Part shown: piece by piece, positions 27,933 through 37,987 of the stretch | Numbering within the stretch: position 1 is the first letter of the stretch | Layout: the number at the start of each line of letters is the position of its first letter | Origin: Teredinibacter sp. KSP-S5-2 | Lineage (GTDB): Bacteria; Pseudomonadota; Gammaproteobacteria; Pseudomonadales; Cellvibrionaceae | Reading direction: 5' to 3' | Length of the DNA stretch: 64,000 nucleotides | Assembly: GCF_032773895.1 (NCBI RefSeq) | Contig: NZ_CP120416.1 | Coordinates: 3,873,001-3,937,000, forward strand | Position numbers and translations under genes: made by a program | The notes under the pieces: generated by a model | The model's input: the letters and a program-made list of their open reading frames with translations, nothing else | The model's database searches: none | Told to the model about the DNA's origin: nothing

Positions 27933-28661
27933 CTAAAGGTGGTTAAACACCATACCGGCCAGGCGTTTGGGACCAATCGCATCAATTGAAGCCTGGATCT
28001 TCGCTTCAGTCACCTTACCATAAGGCACAACCAGAATAACAAAATCGCACAAACTGGCCATGATACGCGTATCAGCGGAGTACTCACCAACGGACGGGGC
28101 ATCAATCAGAATATAGCGGTCGGAATAACGAGACTTAAGCTCTTCCAGGAAAGCCTGCATACGCTTGGACGAAAGTCGCTCGGTTGCGCCTTCCGTATTG
28201 CCGCCAGCCGGAATCACCCGAACCCGCGGAATACCCGAAGCATAAACAATGGACTCGATGCCCATGTCGCCACGATCCAGATAATCCGTTAACCCCACCT
28301 CGGCGTCTGTAACAATCAACGAATCCACAGAAGGAGAGTAGAAGTTACAATCGACCACCAAAGACGTGCGGGTTTTATCCAATGCGATCGCAGCAGCCAG
28401 GTTATTCACCACATACGAACAACCGCCATCAGGTACCACGGAGGTCACCATGCATACAAAGTTTTGGCCGTTGGACTTGGCATAAACCCGAGTCCGGAGG
28501 TCACGAAAAACTTTCAGCAACTGCTCGTTAGAAGTGCCCTGATAGAGGATTTTATATTTATCGAGCTCAGCCTGCGAAAACCGATGGATCTCCGACATGC
28601 GCTCAATACGTGCGTCAGTGTTGATTTTTGCACTTTCAATACTTGCGACTTTACGTTCCAA
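27933..28661 (-). CDS. bacterial tyrosine-kinase-like (CpsD/BY-kinase fold) protein with degenerate P-loop
   Basis: 242 aa from a TTG start with a perfect GAGGAG ribosome-binding site. The fold is that of CpsD/Wzc-type ATPases: LKVFRDLRTRVYA before the nucleotide site, Walker A' TSLVVDCNFYSPSV, Walker B RYILIDAPS. The Walker A loop, however, reads SVVPDGGCSYVVNNLA, where the family has PGEGKST: the catalytic Lys is replaced by Cys. There is no C-terminal Tyr cluster. It may be a regulatory pseudo-kinase of exopolysaccharide synthesis, which fits its place beside prsKR. No membrane segment. Function inferred only from fold and context. Confidence 0.7.
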   Translation of the reverse strand: MERKVASIESAKINTDARIERMSEIHRFSQAELDKYKILYQGTSNEQLLKVFRDLRTRVYAKSNGQNFVCMVTSVVPDGGCSYVVNNLAAAIALDKTRTSLVVDCNFYSPSVDSLIVTDAEVGLTDYLDRGDMGIESIVYASGIPRVRVIPAGGNTEGATERLSSKRMQAFLEELKSRYSDRYILIDAPSVGEYSADTRIMASLCDFVILVVPYGKVTEAKIQASIDAIGPKRLAGMVFNHL

Positions 28662-28800
28662 AAACCACTCCTCTCGAGGTTAACCTCATTTATTGGGCGT
28701 AGAATACACGCCTCTTCCGTAAAAACGAACAATATAACAATAACTTAGTACTATATATAGGCAAAGTTTCAAGCGAATGAATGAAAACAATCGCGTCAGA

Positions 28801-30297
28801 TTAGCCTTCAGACTGATTTGCCCAGTCAATCGCAGAAAACAGAGCCCGAGCCTTATTCATGGTTTCTTTCCATTCCAGACGAGGCTGAGAATCCGCAACC
28901 ACACCCGCTCCAGCCTGAACAAAGACCTTACCATCTTTAATAACAGCGGTACGAATCGCAATGGCCGTATCCATATTCCCATCCCATGACATATAACCAA
29001 CCGCGCCACCATAGATACCGCGTTTTTCCGGTTCCAACTCATCGATGATTTCCATTGCCCGAATTTTGGGGGCTCCGGAAAGTGTGCCAGCTGGCAGGGC
29101 TGCGCGTAGCACATCCATCGCCGACATACCTTCTTTAAGCTGACCTGTCACGTTCGACGTAATGTGCATCACATGGGAAAAACGTTCGACCACCATTTTC
29201 TCTGTCAGTTTCACAGAACCCGACTGAGCAACACGACCCACATCATTGCGGCCCAAATCAATCAGCATTAAGTGCTCAGCAATTTCCTTGGGATCGTTAA
29301 CCAGATCCTGCTCTAATGCCAGGTCTTCCTCTTCGGTATGACCCCTGCGGCGCGTACCCGCAATAGGACGCACAGTCATTTCACCATCTTCAAGCCGAGC
29401 CAGGATTTCCGGGCTTGAGCCAACCACATGGTGATCGCTCATATCCAGAAAGTACATGTAGGGAGAAGGGTTCAAGCAACGCAAAGCTCGATAGAGGTTT
29501 ATCGGCTCAGAGGAGAATGGCAAACTCAAACGCTGGGACAGAACCACCTGCATGGTATCGCCAGCAAGGACATACTCTTTAATGGTATCGACGCCTTGCT
29601 TAAAGTTCTCCTCACCGAATGAGGAGACCACATCTTTTTCGCAGTGACTTTTACCATTCGCAGCAGGAACATACTGACCATTCAAATGAGGAATCTCAGG
29701 TAAAGCCTGACGAAGCTGGTTTTCCAACTCATCCAGACGGCTAACAGCCTGCTCATAGCTACCGCCTTCGGCGGGAGACTGATGAACAATCAAATGCAAC
29801 TTGCCCTGCAAGTTATCGAACACCAAAACCTCATCAGAAATCACTAATAAGATATCGGGGGTGCCGATAGTATCTTGGTTGACTAAAGGCTTAAGCTTTG
29901 GTTCGACATATCGCACACAGTCATAGCCAAAATACCCCACCAAACCACCGGAGAACTTAGGCAGACCAGCAACGACCGGAACATTAAATTCCTTTTTAAA
30001 ACCTTCGATAAATGTGAGGGGGTCTTCTGACTCAAGCTCTTCGATTACCGCACCGTCTTTGATAATACGGATATTATCTCCACGGACTTCAAGACGTTCA
30101 CGAGCAGGCAGGCCAATAATGGAGTATCGCCCCCACTTTTCGCCGCCCTGTACAGATTCAAATAAATAGGAATAGTGACCTTTAGCAAGTTTGATATAAC
30201 TGGATAAAGGGGTTTCAGTATCCGCCAGAACTTCACGCGTTACGGGGATCCTGGCATAGCCCTGCTGGGCTAATTGTTCAAATTCTTCTTTTTTCAT
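28801..30297 (-). CDS. trpE: anthranilate synthase component I
   Basis: Makes anthranilate from chorismate. 498 aa from ATG 30297 ([19 protein letters not shown]). Feedback-site region LLES-like [16 protein letters not shown]; catalytic block [65 protein letters not shown] and YGGAVGY. It is not with trpGDC but follows rpe, as in pseudomonads; the usual gph between rpe and trpE is missing. The 141 bases before the start contain no tryptophan-rich leader peptide that I can find. Confidence 0.96.
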   Translation of the reverse strand: MKKEEFEQLAQQGYARIPVTREVLADTETPLSSYIKLAKGHYSYLFESVQGGEKWGRYSIIGLPARERLEVRGDNIRIIKDGAVIEELESEDPLTFIEGFKKEFNVPVVAGLPKFSGGLVGYFGYDCVRYVEPKLKPLVNQDTIGTPDILLVISDEVLVFDNLQGKLHLIVHQSPAEGGSYEQAVSRLDELENQLRQALPEIPHLNGQYVPAANGKSHCEKDVVSSFGEENFKQGVDTIKEYVLAGDTMQVVLSQRLSLPFSSEPINLYRALRCLNPSPYMYFLDMSDHHVVGSSPEILARLEDGEMTVRPIAGTRRRGHTEEEDLALEQDLVNDPKEIAEHLMLIDLGRNDVGRVAQSGSVKLTEKMVVERFSHVMHITSNVTGQLKEGMSAMDVLRAALPAGTLSGAPKIRAMEIIDELEPEKRGIYGGAVGYMSWDGNMDTAIAIRTAVIKDGKVFVQAGAGVVADSQPRLEWKETMNKARALFSAIDWANQSEG

Positions 30298-30438
30298 GGT
30301 TGTGCTCTTTGTTCGTTGACAGTTTTCAGGTGAACGTGTTTTCACGTACGACGCCAACGACGCCCCTTAAAGGAGAATCTCTCTCTCAATCCAACTTTGA
30401 CACAACAAAAAAACATGATCAGACTCAATTATCCAAAA

Positions 30439-31128
30439 CTAAAGCGCAGCAAGTTTATCACGCATTGCCGCAATTGCATGTGAATAGGATTCTTGCCCAA
30501 ATATCGCCGACCCGGCAACAAAAACATTCGCCCCCGCTTCAGCAATTTGCTGGATATTATTCACACCGACACCACCATCGATTTCAAGCAAGGTATCCAA
30601 CCCCCGGCTTTCAATGAGTTTTCTCGCCTCTTCTACCTTGCCTAAGACATAAGGCAAAAATGCCTGCCCACCAAAACCCGGGTTTACTGACATCAGCAGC
30701 AACATATCCAGCTGATCCAACACACAGTCCACAACACTCAACGGTGTAGCAGGGTTTAATACCAAGCCGGGTTGGCAGCCGTGATCGCGAATGAGTTTTA
30801 TCGATCTATCCACATGTCGAGAGGCATCAGGATGAAACGTGATGTATGTGGCACCAGCCTCCGCAAACTTAACAATGAGCTCATCGACAGGCTCAACCAT
30901 CAGATGCACGTCTATTGGTGCCGTAATTCCGTACTGGCGCAAGGCTTTACAGACCATTGGCCCGAAGCTGAGATTAGGCACGTAATGGTTATCCATTACA
31001 TCAAAATGCACGATATCTGCCCCAGCTTGCAGGACAGCCTCGACATCCTCTCCTAATCTGGCGAAATCTGCCGATAAGATAGATGGGGCAATTTTATAAT
31101 CGCCTTTTGGCTTGAGATTAACTTGCAT
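30439..31128 (-). CDS. rpe: ribulose-phosphate 3-epimerase
   Basis: Pentose phosphate pathway TIM barrel. 229 aa from ATG 31128 ([18 protein letters not shown]). Metal and catalytic motifs: [30 protein letters not shown] (His/Asp), [25 protein letters not shown] and EIDGGV. It begins 50 bases from the divergent DUF3530 gene and is upstream of trpE. Confidence 0.95.
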   Translation of the reverse strand: MQVNLKPKGDYKIAPSILSADFARLGEDVEAVLQAGADIVHFDVMDNHYVPNLSFGPMVCKALRQYGITAPIDVHLMVEPVDELIVKFAEAGATYITFHPDASRHVDRSIKLIRDHGCQPGLVLNPATPLSVVDCVLDQLDMLLLMSVNPGFGGQAFLPYVLGKVEEARKLIESRGLDTLLEIDGGVGVNNIQQIAEAGANVFVAGSAIFGQESYSHAIAAMRDKLAAL

Positions 31129-31178
31129 CTTTGTGTCCTGGATACCAAGCTGAAAAATGAAGAGGCATTGTACAGAAT

Positions 31179-32192
31179 ATGCATTTGGCACTAAACCCAA
31201 AATCAGCATCAAACAGAAGATGGATTCGATTCACCCTGACAGTGGGTCTGTTCGCATCAGTCTTTCTCCCCATCAGTACATACGCCAGCGAATCCGCAGC
31301 GAATGCAAAACAGCAACAACTCATTTCGCAAGAACTGGAAAAGTTCACCGTTGTAGAGCTGTCAGCAGAAGGGGAAAAATTTATTGCCCTCTGGGAACCA
31401 GACAGAAGTGGCACACCGTTGGGGGCGATTCTCATTGCCCACGGAGAGGGTCAGACGGTTGACTGGCCACATACTCTGCACCCCCTTCGAACAGAAGTTG
31501 TCAAACACGGCTGGGCAACTCTATCCATCAGCCTACCCAACCCGAAAGTATCGTCAATTCCTGCCAGAGAGACAAAACCCACTAACGCAACGACTGTCGA
31601 TAAACAGCCACCGTCTACTTCCGGTCAAACATCCCAAGCAGAGGAAAACACTGCAACTCAAGAACCGCCGCAAAAAACCAAACAAACTCCACCCGAACAG
31701 GCCGCCCAGGCACGAATCAAAGCAGGGATGGAATACCTGCAAGCCCAAGGTCAATACAACATCGTTGTTGTCGGTAACGGCATCAGCGCAACACGTATCG
31801 TATATTTCACAAAACAATTAACAGACCAAGCACCGAAAAAACAAAAAAGAAATATACGTCGGGCAAAAGCGCTGATTGAACGGCCTATTCGTGCAGTGGT
31901 GCTGATTAATGCCCGCAATAACATACCCAACTCAGAACAATACTCCCAGCCACTGCCAGAAATTCTCGACCTGCCAGATATCCCTATTCTGGATATTTAT
32001 TTCGACACGCACTATCTGGATCAAAAAGAAGCTCGGGAACGCCTGGAGTCAGCAACAAACAGACACAAAGGAAACTATTTTCAGGTCAAGGTATTGGAGC
32101 CCAGCGCAGAAATATTCGATGGAGAAAACCGTTTAACACGAAGAATTCGTGGTTTTCTTAATAAACATGCCAAAGGGGTAGAGATTAAGTAA
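31179..32192 (+). CDS. DUF3530 family exported protein
   Basis: 337 aa with a signal peptide ([21 protein letters not shown]). The body resembles an alpha/beta-hydrolase-like fold: [24 protein letters not shown], then a Pro/Thr/Gln-rich low-complexity insert (about 125-175), then [15 protein letters not shown] in the place of a nucleophile elbow, and [12 protein letters not shown]. The elbow has Gly-Asn-Gly rather than Gly-X-Ser-X-Gly, so hydrolase activity is doubtful. The family is common in gammaproteobacteria and has no known function. Divergent from rpe, convergent with murU. Confidence 0.75.
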   Translation: MHLALNPKSASNRRWIRFTLTVGLFASVFLPISTYASESAANAKQQQLISQELEKFTVVELSAEGEKFIALWEPDRSGTPLGAILIAHGEGQTVDWPHTLHPLRTEVVKHGWATLSISLPNPKVSSIPARETKPTNATTVDKQPPSTSGQTSQAEENTATQEPPQKTKQTPPEQAAQARIKAGMEYLQAQGQYNIVVVGNGISATRIVYFTKQLTDQAPKKQKRNIRRAKALIERPIRAVVLINARNNIPNSEQYSQPLPEILDLPDIPILDIYFDTHYLDQKEARERLESATNRHKGNYFQVKVLEPSAEIFDGENRLTRRIRGFLNKHAKGVEIK

Positions 32193-32195
32193 TCG

Positions 32196-32873
32196 CTACA
32201 GGCACTGATTTCTTAGTTCTTGCAAACGCTCCGGGGTACCAATATCCATCCACACTCCAGAATAATATTCACCGTGCAGTTGTCCCCGTTCGATCGCCCA
32301 GTCGAACACTTCTTTCAATGGAAACTTCTCTCGAAGATTGGGGTAATCGGCAATAAGCTGGGGACGAAGGACACTTATCCCGCTAAAGGTGTAACCGATG
32401 TTTTCTCCTTCACGGGCAATCACTTTATCGTCATCTAAAGAAAAATCACCCAGGCTGTTGTGTGCCGGATTATCCACCAAAATAAGCCGACCAAAACTGT
32501 TTTCCGGCAAAGAGCCTTCCAATAGTTTTGCCAAAGGGAAATCGTGCCAAACATCGCCGTTCACCAGTAGAAACGGATCTGACCCAAGTAACGGTAGGGC
32601 CCGATTTAACGCCCCGGCCGTTTCCAGAGGTTCACTCTCCTTCGAATAATCAATTCGAACACCGAGCCTTGAACCATCCCCCAGAAAATGTTCAATCTGC
32701 TCGCCGAGATAAGAGACGTTAATAACAATCTCGGAAATACCGGCATGCCGAATTTTTTCTATCTGATATTCGATTAATACTTTGGGGCCGATTTTAAGTA
32801 AGGGCTTAGGTGTCGAGAGGGTGAGCGGCCGCATTCTTCTGCCTTCACCCGCCGCAAGAATCATTGCCTTCAT
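32196..32873 (-). CDS. murU: N-acetylmuramate alpha-1-phosphate uridylyltransferase
   Basis: 225-aa nucleotidyltransferase: MKAMILAAGEGRRMRPLTLSTPKPL is the NTP-binding signature, with the metal Asp in LVNGDVW and the sugar-binding EPLETAGA. The pairing with an AmgK-like kinase, overlapping by four bases, is the known arrangement of the MurU/AmgK cell-wall recycling shortcut (Pseudomonas type), which makes UDP-MurNAc directly and bypasses the fosfomycin-sensitive step. Other sugar-1-phosphate specificities cannot be excluded from sequence. Confidence 0.87.
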   Translation of the reverse strand: MKAMILAAGEGRRMRPLTLSTPKPLLKIGPKVLIEYQIEKIRHAGISEIVINVSYLGEQIEHFLGDGSRLGVRIDYSKESEPLETAGALNRALPLLGSDPFLLVNGDVWHDFPLAKLLEGSLPENSFGRLILVDNPAHNSLGDFSLDDDKVIAREGENIGYTFSGISVLRPQLIADYPNLREKFPLKEVFDWAIERGQLHGEYYSGVWMDIGTPERLQELRNQCL

Positions 32874-33910
32874 GCCTGGCTAAACCACGGCTGTTTTTTT
32901 AACGCCGGTAATAATTGTTGTTTAAACCAGCTCGCAAAGTCATCCAATTGCGGATAGCGCTCAACAACCTCCTCCACATAGCGCACAACTCTCGGCAACT
33001 CGCGTAAATACCCCTCTTTGCCATCACGCAATGCTAAACGGGCAAATAGCCCGAGGACTTTGATGTGACGCTGCAGCCCCATCCAATCAAACCAGCGCAG
33101 GAACTGTTCTTCCGATACAGGTTTTAGAATACCGACATCAATCGCCATATTCGCGTAGGCAATTGCCCAACGCCTGACTTGCTCGGGCTCCCAACGTAGA
33201 TAGCAATCTTTTAACAGCGAGGCTAAATCATAGGTAAACGGACCAGATAACGCGCCCTGGAAATCGATAACACCAGTGGAGCCATCTTCGCAATACACCA
33301 TATTTTTCGAATGAAAATCGCGATGCACAATGACCTGTGGTTGCTCCAAGGCACTGTCAACGATGAGAGAATAAAAGCCATCCAACATGGCAGTTTCATC
33401 ATCGGAAAGCGTCATGCCCAACAATTTATCAACCATCCACTCCTGCAATAAACGCATTTCAGTCAGAAGAAACGCTTGATTGTATGAGGAAAATAACGAA
33501 GTGGTTTTGCACTGCTGGATACGAAGCAAAGTAAATAGCGCTTCGCCATAGAGAACCTCGACATTTTCTGTCGTCAGGCAATCGAAAAACAGCGTTTCAC
33601 CAAGGTCCTCTTCTAACAAAAAACCTCGTTCGTAATCATGCGCCAACACTTTGGGTACATGAATGCCGTTTTCGCGCAAAAAAGCAGCAATATTAACGAA
33701 TGCCGGATTATCCTCCGTTTCCGGAGGAGACAGCGCCACCATGAAGGGCGGTGTTGTCTGGGTACGAAAATACCGTCTGAACCCTGCGTCACCGTTTAAC
33801 GGAGACCAATTAAAATTCCCCTCGCAATGGTATTCAAGAGAGTCGAGCTGAGACTCAGCCCATTCTTTAAGCGATTCAATCTCAGCGGAACTACTGCATC
33901 CCTTGGTCAT
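32870..33910 (-). CDS. amgK: anomeric MurNAc/GlcNAc kinase
   Basis: 346 aa, aminoglycoside-phosphotransferase fold: FLLEEDLGETLFFD in the N-lobe, catalytic loop VIVHRDFHSKNMV (HxD..N) and metal-binding GVIDFQGALSGPFTYDLASLL. It phosphorylates recycled MurNAc at C1 for MurU, with which it overlaps by four bases. Divergent from lptD across 197 bases, a conserved order in Pseudomonas and relatives. Confidence 0.88.
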   Translation of the reverse strand: MTKGCSSSAEIESLKEWAESQLDSLEYHCEGNFNWSPLNGDAGFRRYFRTQTTPPFMVALSPPETEDNPAFVNIAAFLRENGIHVPKVLAHDYERGFLLEEDLGETLFFDCLTTENVEVLYGEALFTLLRIQQCKTTSLFSSYNQAFLLTEMRLLQEWMVDKLLGMTLSDDETAMLDGFYSLIVDSALEQPQVIVHRDFHSKNMVYCEDGSTGVIDFQGALSGPFTYDLASLLKDCYLRWEPEQVRRWAIAYANMAIDVGILKPVSEEQFLRWFDWMGLQRHIKVLGLFARLALRDGKEGYLRELPRVVRYVEEVVERYPQLDDFASWFKQQLLPALKKQPWFSQA

Positions 33911-34107
33911 TTACTACACCTAATATTGTTGTTTTCTTTTTATCCGTACATATTCCAGCCGAATTGCTGGCCTGTACTATTTTTTCACTGTTATTATGTG
34001 GCCCCAAAAAAATGAGTATGCCGAAGCATAAAGCCTTGTACAATCGGCAATGAACCCCATTAGTCAGGCCAACGTTACTAATTTTAGCGGTTGGGTGTGT
34101 TTTTACC

Positions 34108-36618
34108 TTGATAAGACCAACAAAAATCTTTAGCAAAACCCCTTCAGAGCGTTGTTTAAAACTCTCTTTGCTTACCTACTCATCGTTAGCTCTACTGCTA
34201 CCAATGCAAGCATATGCTGTAGAACCCCAGCATACGAGCACAGATTTTCACGATATGGATTGGGTTCACGAAAATCAATTGTCCGAGGAAGAACAGAAGA
34301 ACCTGCCAGCGGGTTGTCACGGCAAGTATGTCGACCCCTTGGAACCGAAAGACGGAACAGCGCCCGCACAAACAGATGAATCTGCACCGTTGGTACTGGA
34401 AGCTGACCACTCTGTTGTCAAACAAGGTCAAACGGCCTCTCTACAGGGCAATGTCAAAGTACAAATGGGCGATAAGTCCATCGAAGCGGACACTCTGGAG
34501 TACGACCAGGAAAAAAATACCGGGCAACTCAAAGGCAATATTGCTGTTCGACAGCCCGGAATGCTAATTCGCAGTGAAGATGCCACCATTAATGCAGCGG
34601 AAAACACCTCAAAGATGTCCGGCTCCCGCTTTGTGATTCATGAGCAACATATACGGGGCTCAGCCAAAAGCATTGAACAGAAACAGGATGGTGTCATCGT
34701 ATTAAAAGAAGGCACCTATACCAGTTGTGAGCCCGGGAGCAATACCTGGCAACTGGAAGGTCAAGAATTGAAAATCGACCAGGAGGAGCAAACCGGCTCG
34801 GGTAAAAATGTCACATTAAAAATTTCCTCCATACCAGTATTTTATTTGCCCTATATTGAATTTCCGATTGGTGACGAACGAAAAACAGGCCTGTTGTTTC
34901 CTTCAATTAGCAGTAGTGACGATGGCGGCCTGGATATCGCACTGCCCTATTATTTGAATCTGGCCCCCAATTATGACGCAACGCTGGTGCCCCGCTTTAT
35001 CTCCGGCAGAGGGCTAATGCTGGAAGGGGAGGCTCGTCACCTTTCTCGCTTTTTCAACTCCGAAATGGACCTGGCTTTTCTCCCCAATGATGACGGAGGA
35101 GAAGATAGTGATGCGGACAGACTCATACAAGAAGGGGAAAGCGAAGCCACAATACGCCCATACAAAGGGGAAGATCGCTGGTTAGCGAGCTTTGCTCAGA
35201 CAGGTGGGGCACGGGATGGCTGGTACTCCAATATTGACTTTACCAAGGTTAGCGACAGTAACTACTTCCGCGATTTTGGTACCGCCTCGCTCAGCGTAGC
35301 CAACACCACACATTTGGACCAGTCAGCCGAAGTGGGACGCTACGGGTCGAACTGGTACTGGCATGGGCTAGTTCAAAACCAGCAAGTTCTGCTGCGCGAT
35401 ATTGACCACCCTTACAGAAAGCTGCCAGAGTTCGCGTTTGTTGGTAACTACGATACATATGGTACCCGTTTCACTCTGGATCACGACTACACCTACTTCA
35501 CTCACGAAGAAGACCAATGGCTGAATGGAACACCAATTATCAAAGGCCAGAGGTTTGCCACGGATTACCGTGCTTCCTGGTCAAAAGAAAACGCCTGGGG
35601 CTACATCAAACCTGAAATCGGGGTAAAAAGTCTAAACTACACCCTTGAAACCGATGCATTAAGAGCTGAAGCCGATGAAGAAATTCATCTAGTAACACCT
35701 CAAGCCAGCCTCGACACGGGCATTGTGCTGGAACATCCAGGCGGCGACTTATTACAAACAATCGAGCCTAGGCTGTTTTACCTTTATCGAGATTACACCA
35801 GCCACGAAGACTTACTGGATATTACGGAAGATGGGCAAAACCTGAACTTCGATACTTCAGCCCGAACCTTCACCTACTCACAGCTGTTTCGTGATTCCCG
35901 GTTCAGTGGCCAAGACCGCCTGGATGATGCCAATCAACTCAGTATCGGCGTGACATCCAACTGGAGTAAAAACAACGGTACACCGTTATTTTCGACCAGT
36001 ATTGGCCAGACCTTTCATTTTGATGACCGTCGAGTTGGCCTCGACTCCACCACCAACAAAGACAACTTCTCCGAAATTGCCGGTGAAGTACAAATATATC
36101 TTGGCGCATTATCACAAGCCTATATCAATGGCCTCTACGACACTGGCAGCGACCAAATAGCACGAGGCAGTGCAGGCATTCACTACGCCAGTAAAGACTA
36201 CAAGTACCTGTTTAATCTGGCTTATTCCTATGCCAAAGACTTCCAGGAATCCACCGGTAAACAGGTTCAGGATATCGACCAGGTGGATGTTTCCTGGGCA
36301 ACGCCGCTGAGTAAACAATGGTTGCTTACCGCCAGGTATAATTACGATTTTACCAACGAGCAGGAACTTGAAACCTTCGTCGGACTCGAATACAACGATT
36401 GTTGCTACCGAATTCGTCTCTTGGCTCGACGCTGGCTGGACAGTAATATAGCCTCCCTCGATTCGCTGAACATCGACGATGCCAAATACGATCAGGGCAT
36501 CTTTTTTGAAATCCAACTAAAAGGCTTGGGGGGCTCTGGCGCCAAGGTGAACTCGATACTCAATGAAAGCATCTTTGGCTATCGTGCTCGTGAACAACAC
36601 CTTAAACAAAAACGCTAG
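34108..36618 (+). CDS. lptD: LPS-assembly outer-membrane protein LptD
   Basis: 836 aa. Signal peptide (LSLLTYSSLALLLPMQAYA), N-terminal OstA/LptA-like beta-jellyroll (LEADHSVVKQGQTASLQGNVKVQ ...), then a large beta-barrel ending in GYRAREQHLKQKR. Cysteines near the N-terminus (GCHGK), in TYTSCEPG and in the pair NDCCYRI are available for the disulfides that mature LptD needs. It inserts LPS into the outer leaflet together with LptE (not in this window). The start is a TTG and uncertain, because no ATG lies in the signal region. First gene of lptD-surA-pdxA-rsmA-apaGH. Confidence 0.94.
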   Translation: MIRPTKIFSKTPSERCLKLSLLTYSSLALLLPMQAYAVEPQHTSTDFHDMDWVHENQLSEEEQKNLPAGCHGKYVDPLEPKDGTAPAQTDESAPLVLEADHSVVKQGQTASLQGNVKVQMGDKSIEADTLEYDQEKNTGQLKGNIAVRQPGMLIRSEDATINAAENTSKMSGSRFVIHEQHIRGSAKSIEQKQDGVIVLKEGTYTSCEPGSNTWQLEGQELKIDQEEQTGSGKNVTLKISSIPVFYLPYIEFPIGDERKTGLLFPSISSSDDGGLDIALPYYLNLAPNYDATLVPRFISGRGLMLEGEARHLSRFFNSEMDLAFLPNDDGGEDSDADRLIQEGESEATIRPYKGEDRWLASFAQTGGARDGWYSNIDFTKVSDSNYFRDFGTASLSVANTTHLDQSAEVGRYGSNWYWHGLVQNQQVLLRDIDHPYRKLPEFAFVGNYDTYGTRFTLDHDYTYFTHEEDQWLNGTPIIKGQRFATDYRASWSKENAWGYIKPEIGVKSLNYTLETDALRAEADEEIHLVTPQASLDTGIVLEHPGGDLLQTIEPRLFYLYRDYTSHEDLLDITEDGQNLNFDTSARTFTYSQLFRDSRFSGQDRLDDANQLSIGVTSNWSKNNGTPLFSTSIGQTFHFDDRRVGLDSTTNKDNFSEIAGEVQIYLGALSQAYINGLYDTGSDQIARGSAGIHYASKDYKYLFNLAYSYAKDFQESTGKQVQDIDQVDVSWATPLSKQWLLTARYNYDFTNEQELETFVGLEYNDCCYRIRLLARRWLDSNIASLDSLNIDDAKYDQGIFFEIQLKGLGGSGAKVNSILNESIFGYRAREQHLKQKR

Positions 36619-36652
36619 ACCTACAACTCTGGAACAACATAAAGAAGTTATC

Positions 36653-37954
36653 ATGTCACTAAACCGTTTTACGCACACACTCCTACCCGCATTAGGCTGC
36701 GCCTTTCTTTCCCTCGCCAGCTCAATTGTTTTAGCCGCACCCCAAATGCTGGACCGAATTGTCGCAGTAGTCGATCAGGATGTAGTGACTCAAACAGAAT
36801 TGGACGAACGAATTCAATCCATCGAAGCTCGCGTTGCCGGCCAGGGAGTCCGACTTCCGCCACGGGACGTACTTCAAAGCCAGGTACTGGATCAATTGAT
36901 AGGAGAAACCCTGCAACTGGGCTTGGCCAGACGCTACGGGTTTGAAATCTCTGACCAGGAAGTGCTCAATGCCATAAGCGGCATGATGCAAAAGAATCAA
37001 TGGACTGAGCAGGATCTGATTAACAACCTGAAAGCGGAAGGCAAAACACTGCACGAACTAAGAGAATCGGTTCGACGAGAACTAACACTTCGCTCCGTGG
37101 CACAAGGCGTCGTTCCATCGCGAATCAAGATTTCCGAACAGGATATCGATAACTTCTTAGGCTCCGCTGATGCACAGTTCTGGGCTTCCCCCGACTACAA
37201 AATCGGCCACATATTAATCCCGCTTTCCCGCTCAGCCTCAGCGAAGGAATCTTCCGAAGCGGAAGACAGGGCCCACCAGATATTCCAGAAACTAAAAAAA
37301 GGCGCGAACTTCGCGGAAATGGCGATCGCTGAATCCGGTGGCCCCGCAGCATTGGAAGGTGGTGACCTGGGTTGGCGTAAGACAACCGACCTGCCAACAC
37401 TCTTTGCCGAAGTGATACCTAAACTTAATGAAGGAGAAGTCTCCAGTCCTATCCGCAGCCCTGCAGGTTTTCACATATTAAAGGTTTACCAAATACGCGG
37501 TGTGGAAAAACAGGAAATTATCGAAACCAAAGCCAGACATATCCTGATAAAAGAGACTGAAATCCGCAACAGCGAGCAGGCTAAAGCCAAGCTGACAGAA
37601 ATTCGTCAAGCCATCATAGGTGGTGAGGATTTCGCCAAGATGGCAAAAGAGCATTCGGACGATATTGGCTCCAAGCTTTCCGGTGGTGACTTGGGATGGG
37701 CCAGACCAGGCATGTTTGTACCAGCATTTGAAAAAACCATGCAAGGAGCGAAAATCGGTGATATCAGCCAGCCTTTCAAAAGCCGTTTTGGCTGGCACAT
37801 TCTGCAAGTTCAAGAACGTCGTACCGAAGACATGACCGAAGAAGCACGCCGCATGAAAGCACGCAATATTCTGATGAGCCGACGCTATGAAGATGAAGTC
37901 CAGCTTTGGCTACAGGAAATGCGTGACGAAGCATTTATCCAGATTAAAATCTAA
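36653..37954 (+). CDS. surA: periplasmic chaperone / peptidyl-prolyl isomerase SurA
   Basis: 433 aa from ATG 36653 (MSLNRFTHTLLP), the first start after the lptD stop; signal peptide to about residue 28 (VLAAPQ). N-terminal chaperone domain (LDRIVAVVDQDVVTQTELDERI), two parvulin domains (about 175-275, YKIGHILIPL ... GGDLGWRKTTDLP; about 285-385, ARHILIKE ... SGGDLGWARPGMFVP), and a C-terminal helix. It delivers outer-membrane proteins, including LptD, to the BAM machine, which explains its conserved place behind lptD. Confidence 0.95.
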   Translation: MSLNRFTHTLLPALGCAFLSLASSIVLAAPQMLDRIVAVVDQDVVTQTELDERIQSIEARVAGQGVRLPPRDVLQSQVLDQLIGETLQLGLARRYGFEISDQEVLNAISGMMQKNQWTEQDLINNLKAEGKTLHELRESVRRELTLRSVAQGVVPSRIKISEQDIDNFLGSADAQFWASPDYKIGHILIPLSRSASAKESSEAEDRAHQIFQKLKKGANFAEMAIAESGGPAALEGGDLGWRKTTDLPTLFAEVIPKLNEGEVSSPIRSPAGFHILKVYQIRGVEKQEIIETKARHILIKETEIRNSEQAKAKLTEIRQAIIGGEDFAKMAKEHSDDIGSKLSGGDLGWARPGMFVPAFEKTMQGAKIGDISQPFKSRFGWHILQVQERRTEDMTEEARRMKARNILMSRRYEDEVQLWLQEMRDEAFIQIKI

Positions 37955-37987
37955 TCTCTATACCTAAACAAAAAGGGGCGAATCACA

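Noticed and set aside
30298-30438. Tryptophan leader peptide upstream of trpE
   Set aside because: I found no short ORF with tandem Trp codons and no terminator hairpin in this 141-base gap.
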